Shown in pieces: positions 58,969-64,000 of a stretch of 64,000 nt of DNA; the stretch's first letter is position 1; each line of letters begins with the position of its first letter. A program made the translations under genes and the position numbers. The DNA is from Mycolicibacterium lutetiense (GTDB lineage Bacteria > Actinomycetota > Actinomycetes > Mycobacteriales > Mycobacteriaceae), in NCBI RefSeq assembly GCF_017876775.1, contig NZ_JAGIOP010000003.1, positions 48,580 through 112,579 of the forward strand, given 5' to 3'. Below the pieces are notes generated by a model. It did not search any database, was not told the DNA's origin, and worked only from the letters and a program-made list of their open reading frames with translations.

Positions 58969-60402
58969 GTGGTGGTCGCTTACTATGGGCTGACGCCGGA
59001 GGTCAATGCGTTCCGGTTGACCATGATGGGGGCTGGTCCGGCAGCTCATGTGCCAGCGGCTGCTGGGTTTGAGACCGCCAGCGTGACCCACGCTCAGGGC
59101 GCGGTGCAGCTGGCCAACACTGCCGCAGCAACAGCCGCGACGTACTCGGGTATGGGCTCTATCGCAATGATGCAGGCCGCGACCACCCATAGCGGCTGGA
59201 TGTCGACCGCGGCGATTGCGGCACAACGAAGCGCAAAATGTGTCGAATCCGGTATGGGGCTCTACGGAACCGCGGTAGCCAGCACCATTCCGTTCGGAAC
59301 GGTGGTCGCCAATCGCGTGCGCGACGCAACGTTGCAGTCGACCAATATCCTCGGGGTCAACACCATTCCCATCGCCGAGACCGAAGCTGAGTACGGCGAG
59401 TTCTGGGGCCAGAACGCTAGCGCCATGACAGGGTACCTGTCGGGTGTGACCAGCCTGGTCAGCGCACTATCGGTGCCGCTTCCGATGATGCCGGGAATGG
59501 CGAATCCGGCCGAGGCGCTGGCAGCGGGTGTGTCCGCCTCGGGCATGTCTTTGGGACTGCAAGGCGCCTCAGCAGCGTTGTCGCAAGCAACGCAGGTCGG
59601 CGCGACTGGGCTCAGTGGCGCATCGTCGATGATGGGTACGGGCCTCAGTGCTGCCACGAACGGGGCGTCGACTGCGGCTGAACACGCAACACAGGGCTCG
59701 ACCGCGCCGGGGATGCTGGGTGCGCCGCCCGGGTCGGCTTCCCCTTCCCGTCCCGGGGGCGCCCCAGCATCCACCGATGGCACCGGGTTCATGCAGTCAG
59801 CCCAGGCAATGATGGGGCCGATGATGCAGGCCCCGCAGGCGTTGGCGGGTGCTCCGCAAATGCTCGGCCAGGCCGGGCAGCTGCCGTCGTCAATGTTTGG
59901 GCAGGCCAGTGGGCTGGTGTCGCCGATGATGTCAGGACTGGGCGGCGGCGGTTTCGGCGGCGGGGCACCGGGATTGGGAGCTAGCGGGCTCAGCAGTGCT
60001 GGTGGGTGGTCGGGCCTGGGTCTGGCCAACGGAGGCTACGCCGGCGGCGGAGCCCCGGTCGCTGCATCGCTGAGCAAACCCGCAGGTATTGGGGTGGGAG
60101 GCTCCAGCGCCATGGCGGGACCTGTGGGAGTTCCGCAGAAGTGGTGGAATGCGCCCGGCTCGCCCGATTCGGCCGCGACATCGATGGCAGGGCCTCGGGG
60201 CGGCGTGACGGGCACAGCCGGCGGCGCGCCGATGGCACCCGGGATGATGGGGGTTCCGCCGGGCCGATCGAACGGACAACGCGGCCACGGTGAGATCAGT
60301 GAGGCCGATCAACAGGTCGTGACCGATGACGGCGCGGGCGAGGGTGTGCCGGTTTACACCGATGACGGTGGCGTCGTCTACGTCGGGGGGCGGGAGGTAT
60401 GA
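58969..60402 (+). CDS. PPE-family protein
   Basis: A 477-residue PPE protein. The first 170 residues are helical (YYGLTPEVNAFRLTMMGAGP; AAATAATYSGMGSIAMMQAA) with a WxG-like EFWGQNASAM at about 145-154; the rest is Gly/Met/Pro/Ala-rich (FGQASGLVSPMMSGLGGGGF). It is secreted with its PE partner after EspG binding. The GTG starts 38 bases after the PE stop, so they are one unit. Confidence 0.8.
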   Translation: MVVAYYGLTPEVNAFRLTMMGAGPAAHVPAAAGFETASVTHAQGAVQLANTAAATAATYSGMGSIAMMQAATTHSGWMSTAAIAAQRSAKCVESGMGLYGTAVASTIPFGTVVANRVRDATLQSTNILGVNTIPIAETEAEYGEFWGQNASAMTGYLSGVTSLVSALSVPLPMMPGMANPAEALAAGVSASGMSLGLQGASAALSQATQVGATGLSGASSMMGTGLSAATNGASTAAEHATQGSTAPGMLGAPPGSASPSRPGGAPASTDGTGFMQSAQAMMGPMMQAPQALAGAPQMLGQAGQLPSSMFGQASGLVSPMMSGLGGGGFGGGAPGLGASGLSSAGGWSGLGLANGGYAGGGAPVAASLSKPAGIGVGGSSAMAGPVGVPQKWWNAPGSPDSAATSMAGPRGGVTGTAGGAPMAPGMMGVPPGRSNGQRGHGEISEADQQVVTDDGAGEGVPVYTDDGGVVYVGGREV

Positions 60403-60519
60403 ATCCGCGAATTATTTAGCTGCGGGCGTTAGAAAGTTTTTCATTTCAGTGCAAGTGTGACTTATCGCAGCACCAACATCACGTCACCGCATTATCGAGC
60501 ATGAGGGGAAATACACACG

Positions 60520-60816
60520 ATGTTTCAGACTGATACCGATGCGATGCTGACTTCGGCGGGCCATCTCGACAACATTCGCAACGAGATCATGGGAATGCTC
60601 AATCAGTACATGACCACCAACCAGGATCTGACCTCGGGTGCGTTCACGGGTCTGGCCGCCACACAGTCGACGCTGACCGCCGAGGACGTCCTCAACACCG
60701 GCCGACAGGTCTCGGAGCGTTTCCAGGGCGTCATCGACCACATGAAGTCCTCGGCACACCAGTACGCCGCCATGAACCAGGACAACGCGGTCAAGCTCGG
60801 CCACGTGGGCGCCTAG
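60520..60816 (+). CDS. EsxB/CFP-10-like WXG100 protein
   Basis: A 98-residue helical hairpin. The turn that is usually WxG is AFTGLAA (F42-T-G44). The C-terminal region YAAMNQDNAV lacks the exact YxxxD/E. It starts the esx pair 117 bases after the PPE gene in an AT-richer promoter-like gap. With 60859-61155 it would form the secreted heterodimer. Confidence 0.82.
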   Translation: MFQTDTDAMLTSAGHLDNIRNEIMGMLNQYMTTNQDLTSGAFTGLAATQSTLTAEDVLNTGRQVSERFQGVIDHMKSSAHQYAAMNQDNAVKLGHVGA

Positions 60817-60858
60817 TTCCTACATCGACCCGTTTTTCGAATCTTCAAGGAGGACACT

Positions 60859-61155
60859 ATGAGCGGACAGCAGTCTTACGATCACGTACGGATGATTGAG
60901 CACGCGACCACCCAGACGAACATCATGAACCGTCTGGAGGAGCTCAAGCAGGAGTCGATCCACGCCATCAACTCGGTGGCCGAAATCTGGAAGGAGCACG
61001 GCTCGAACGCTGCGCAGGAAGCGCATCAGCAGATCGCGCTGGCTTTCCAGCAGGTGTTCGCCACGATCGGCCGCCATGGGCAGGCGATCCAGGGCGCGAG
61101 CCAGAACGCCGAGCACACGGACATGGCGGCGGCGGCCGGGTTCCGCAACCTGTAA
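60859..61155 (+). CDS. EsxA/ESAT-6-like WXG100 protein
   Basis: A 98-residue helical hairpin with a turn IWKEHGSN (W44...G48, one or two residues longer than WxG). It pairs with the upstream Esx protein. AAGGAGGACACT precedes ATG 60859. Its TAA overlaps the espG ATG. Confidence 0.82.
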   Translation: MSGQQSYDHVRMIEHATTQTNIMNRLEELKQESIHAINSVAEIWKEHGSNAAQEAHQQIALAFQQVFATIGRHGQAIQGASQNAEHTDMAAAAGFRNL

Positions 61156-62141
61156 TGGCTGTCGCGTCGGGAGCGCGGCTATCGGTCACATCCACCGGAT
61201 TGGGGCTGATAGCCGCGCTTGCTGGTATTACACGGTTGCCCGCGACGCTGCGGGTACCGCCCTCTGACGGCCCCGACCGAGCCAGCCTCAGTGCCACCCA
61301 TCCCGGTATGGAGGTCTTGCAACAGGCGGGGATCTGGACTGAGGCCGGCCTGGATTGCGATGTCGAGCAGTGGATGGTCACATTGGCCCGCCCCGACATC
61401 AGGGTCGATGTTGAGGTCGATGTGCCGTCCGTGATGAGTGCCCGGTTGCTGGGTCCTGCACCGGTTTTCAGGCCTTCACACGATGAAGCAACGATCCGGC
61501 AGAATTCAACGGCAGCGATCGCCGCCTATGAGGAACTGCAACGCTGGCGCGCCGATCAGCCGGCCAAGCGAGTGGCCACATTGTGCCGGCGCGACGGGAT
61601 CTGGGTGGCAGCTGCCAGAATGTGGCAGCCAGGTGCGACCAGTTCTGATGGTCAGGAACACGACGAGCTCGATGAGATCGTGGTGTCCTTGGTCGGTGAC
61701 CAGCCGATCGCCACGACGGTAGCCGAGCTGCTTGGCAGCGCAGAACCCGCCGTGTTTGAGGGGATGAGCATCCAGTCCTCGGTTCTCAATGACGTTGTGG
61801 GCCAGTGGCAGCACGACCCAGAGACCAACATTGTGGCGCTGCTGGTCAATCACGGTCTGACCGTCGAGCAGGCACGCATTGTTGAGGCCTTCGCTGACCG
61901 CTCAGCGGTGCGGTCCACGGTCACCGCGATGCAAATGCGGCCCGGACGCGGCGATTGGGCAGAGCTGACGATGACCATCGCGGACACCATTTATGGCCGC
62001 GTGGTGCGCAGCGAGACCGGCTCGGGCGCGGATCTGTGGACATTGATGATGCCCGGCAATGAGCGCAGGATCCGTACCGCCTTCGACGGAGTCATGGAAT
62101 CGTTGCCCAGTGGACAGGGTTGGCCTGACTACACACGGTAG
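61155..62141 (+). CDS. espG: EspG chaperone
   Basis: A 328-residue soluble protein of the EspG type, which binds the tip of a PPE protein and keeps the PE-PPE pair soluble for export. The pattern CDVEQWMVTLARPDIRVDVE near the start and AELTMTIADTIYGRVVRSET later fit the EspG beta-sheet and helical layout. The ATG overlaps the esxA stop (TAATG). Located directly after esx genes, as in ESX loci with PE/PPE. Confidence 0.8.
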   Translation: MAVASGARLSVTSTGLGLIAALAGITRLPATLRVPPSDGPDRASLSATHPGMEVLQQAGIWTEAGLDCDVEQWMVTLARPDIRVDVEVDVPSVMSARLLGPAPVFRPSHDEATIRQNSTAAIAAYEELQRWRADQPAKRVATLCRRDGIWVAAARMWQPGATSSDGQEHDELDEIVVSLVGDQPIATTVAELLGSAEPAVFEGMSIQSSVLNDVVGQWQHDPETNIVALLVNHGLTVEQARIVEAFADRSAVRSTVTAMQMRPGRGDWAELTMTIADTIYGRVVRSETGSGADLWTLMMPGNERRIRTAFDGVMESLPSGQGWPDYTR

Positions 62142-62281
62142 TCCGTAAAATAATTACAGACGATCTTGCCGAGCGACGTAGACGCGAAAAACTGAACAGG
62201 GTTACGCTCGCTTTTGTTGAGAACAACACCAGCCTTGCGGCAACAAACATGCTGCTGACCGGGGGAGCTGAGGGGAAAATC

Positions 62282-63712
62282 ATGAGCGAGCAAGACTTCC
62301 TGAACCGGATGGGAGCGTCTTCGTCCGACAACACCGCGGACCGGACGAATAACGGTGCACCACAACCGGGAACGCCGCAGCGCGGCCCCACACCGGGTGC
62401 GCACCGACCCGGCGCCGACGCCACAGGCAGCGCTCCCACCCACAGTCGCCCGCCGACCGGCACTCCACCGCAGCATCCCGCGCCGCCGGCCCACTACGAC
62501 GACCTCACTCAGCAAATCACTCCAGATCATATCCGCGCCGCACGAACCACATACGCCCCACAGAGCGCCGCCGCCCCGCAGTATCAAGGTCGCGAATCCG
62601 TCGATCCGACGCACGGTTGGCAAGCAGGCCGCGGCGCAGTGCACCAACCAGCATCGGAATCGTCTGCACCGCAACCCAATTCCTTCGGATGGGCAGACAG
62701 TGGGTCAGGGTTTGTGTCGGCCGCTGGCAACGGGGAGCTGCTCGGCGAACAGGTCCGCGCAACCGACTTCGTCGAGACCAAGAAGATCCCGTCGAATCAG
62801 GGCTGGCGCAAATGGCTCTACCGACTGACATTCGGCACGGTCAACACCGGAGAGTCCCCGGATGAACAGCGGGTACGGGCCATGCGAGCCCAGGTCGCCG
62901 CACCCATGGCGGGCACGTTCTCGGTGGCGGTGCTCGGCGGTAAGGGCGGTGTCGGCAAGACGTCGATGACGATCATGCTGGGCTCGCTGATCGCACTGCT
63001 GCGCGAGCACGAACACACTATCGCCATCGACGCTGACCCCAGCCACGGCGCAAACCTTGCTGGACGCATTGATCGGTCGGCAGCCTCGTCCTACCACGAA
63101 ATCGTCGCCGCACAGAACATCAAGCGGTATTCGGACATGCGTGCACGCGTTGGGCACAACACCGCAGGGTTGGATGTGTTGGCCTCCCCGACGCACCGAG
63201 GCGCCACCGGCAGCGCCGGTGCCGTGGGTCCGGAGTTGTATCTGCAGGCACGTGGATGCCTCGAGGAGCATTACAACGTGTTGCTGACCGACTGCGGCGT
63301 CAACATTGAAGACCCGATCGCCGCCACCGCCCTAGCGCACGCCAACGCTGTGGTGATGGTGACATCAGCGATCCCAGAAAGCGTCGAAGGCGCCGGCAAG
63401 GAGATCGATTGGCTGTACAACCATCCCGACTACCGCTCGTTGATGAGTCGGATGGTGCTGATCATCAATCATGACCGCCTGCCAGTAAACAATAAGCACC
63501 GCAAGCAGATCCGAGAGTTCGTCGACGCGGTAGCCGAGCGGTACAGCCGATGGGTACCCCGGGAACGGATCTTCATCATGCCTCATGATCCACACCTGGC
63601 GACCTCGGCCATCGTCGACATCAACGAGCTGGCCCCTGCCACCGCACGGCAAATCTTGGAAGTGGCCGCTTGCCTGGCCGGAGGCTACACCGCGACGGGA
63701 GCCGCCCAGTGA
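62282..63712 (+). CDS. espI: EspI-like MinD/ParA ATPase
   Basis: A 476-residue protein: a Pro-rich disordered N-terminal 140 residues (PGTPQRGPTPGAHRPGADAT), then a MinD-type ATPase with deviant Walker A KGGVGKT (221-227), AIDADPSHGANLAGRID (Walker A prime/switch) and VLLTDCGVN (Walker B). EspI has this layout in ESX-1 and other ESX loci and affects secretion when ATP is low. GAGGGGAAAATC precedes ATG 62282. The eccD start overlaps the stop. Confidence 0.8.
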   Translation: MSEQDFLNRMGASSSDNTADRTNNGAPQPGTPQRGPTPGAHRPGADATGSAPTHSRPPTGTPPQHPAPPAHYDDLTQQITPDHIRAARTTYAPQSAAAPQYQGRESVDPTHGWQAGRGAVHQPASESSAPQPNSFGWADSGSGFVSAAGNGELLGEQVRATDFVETKKIPSNQGWRKWLYRLTFGTVNTGESPDEQRVRAMRAQVAAPMAGTFSVAVLGGKGGVGKTSMTIMLGSLIALLREHEHTIAIDADPSHGANLAGRIDRSAASSYHEIVAAQNIKRYSDMRARVGHNTAGLDVLASPTHRGATGSAGAVGPELYLQARGCLEEHYNVLLTDCGVNIEDPIAATALAHANAVVMVTSAIPESVEGAGKEIDWLYNHPDYRSLMSRMVLIINHDRLPVNNKHRKQIREFVDAVAERYSRWVPRERIFIMPHDPHLATSAIVDINELAPATARQILEVAACLAGGYTATGAAQ

Positions 63713-64000
63713 CCACGCCACAAGCTGCAAGCACTGACGGTGCGGCCGCGATCGCCGATCCTGCCCCGTTGACACGCGTGGTGATCTTCGTGGGAGACGA
63801 CACCGAAATGGACTTTGTGCTCCCCGCCAAAGTCGCATTGGTCGTCATTGTCGAAGACCTGATCGACTCGATCAACAAGAAGCTGCGCCGCCGCCGCCAA
63901 CCGACCTTAAAGCTCGGCCCGACGTATAGATTGTGCCGGGCCGACACCCAGCCCCTCAACCCGGAGCACACCCTCGACGAAGCCGGCGTACTGGACGGGG
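63709..64000 (+). CDS. eccD: EccD, N-terminal part (cut by window edge)
   Basis: GTG 63709 overlaps the espI stop (GTGA). The visible 97 residues read TRVVIFVGDDTEMDFVLPAK, VALVVIVEDLIDSINKKL, and LCRADTQPLNPEHTLDEAGV, the ubiquitin-like cytosolic domain at the start of EccD. The 11 membrane segments that form the pore are beyond the right edge. Core component of the ESX membrane complex. Confidence 0.85.
   Translation, partial: MTTPQAASTDGAAAIADPAPLTRVVIFVGDDTEMDFVLPAKVALVVIVEDLIDSINKKLRRRRQPTLKLGPTYRLCRADTQPLNPEHTLDEAGVLDG

Overview
The window looks like part of a large actinobacterial, almost certainly mycobacterial, conjugative-type plasmid. The reasons are: high G+C coding on both strands with frequent GTG starts and 4-base GTGA/ATGA overlaps; a partition pair (ParA plus a small DNA-binding partner); a primase-like replication initiator; a WhiB regulator; and a type VII secretion (ESX) locus with PE, PPE, Esx, Esp and Ecc genes, which is restricted to mycobacteria and close relatives. 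The combination of plasmid maintenance genes with a full ESX locus matches the plasmid-borne ESX-P systems known from mycobacterial conjugative plasmids. No tRNA, rRNA, CRISPR array, transposase, or recognisable type IV secretion or relaxase gene was seen here.

Layout. (1) 1-16,300: accessory genes, mostly unrecognised. They include an HNH nuclease end, an NrdH redoxin, a C5-cytosine methyltransferase, a PP-loop (PAPS-reductase-like) ATPase and a 79-residue XRE protein resembling the controller (C) proteins of restriction-modification systems. Four promoter regions in 5.9-10.7 kb carry the same 18-bp palindrome, in three cases as a pair at exactly 23-bp spacing, so these genes appear to form one regulon. 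(2) 16,300-32,900: a long leftward block with a DarB-like methylase/helicase of about 2,000 residues, a DUF1173 protein, two amino-methyltransferases, an alpha/beta hydrolase with a cupin-like partner, small membrane proteins, and a WhiB protein at the head. This looks like an establishment and anti-restriction region. (3) 32,900-36,900: an XRE regulator, a lipoprotein and two peptidoglycan hydrolases (NlpC/P60 and lytic transglycosylase types) that share an almost identical 696-bp 5' half. (4) 36,900-43,600: the plasmid core, with parA/parB-like genes, a candidate centromere of four 12-bp-phased repeats, an ArsR-like regulator with its operator, a small DNA-binding-type protein, the replication initiator, and a candidate antisense RNA opposite its leader. 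(5) 43,591-64,000: the ESX locus, all rightward: DUF4226 protein, EspC-like, DUF2694, EspB-like, EspL-like, two unknowns, EspK-like, EccB, EccC in an unusual two-piece form, a tandem-HTH protein, PE, PPE, two Esx proteins, EspG, EspI-like, and the start of EccD at the right edge.

How the parts fit. The replication, partition and regulator genes maintain the plasmid. The methyltransferases and the DarB-like protein probably protect incoming DNA or modify the plasmid. The ESX locus builds a membrane secretion machine: EccB, EccC and EccD are core components, EspG is the PE/PPE chaperone, and the Esx, PE/PPE and EspB-like proteins are substrates. The two hydrolases, which carry the same DUF4226-type signature as two other proteins here, are likely cell-wall remodelling partners of that machine.

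The most unusual items are the C-protein-like regulon with its PP-loop ATPase, the frame conflict at the start of the DarB-like gene, the chimeric hydrolase pair, the EccC split, and the candidate centromere and antisense RNA. Many accessory genes remain unnamed because nothing recognisable is visible in them.
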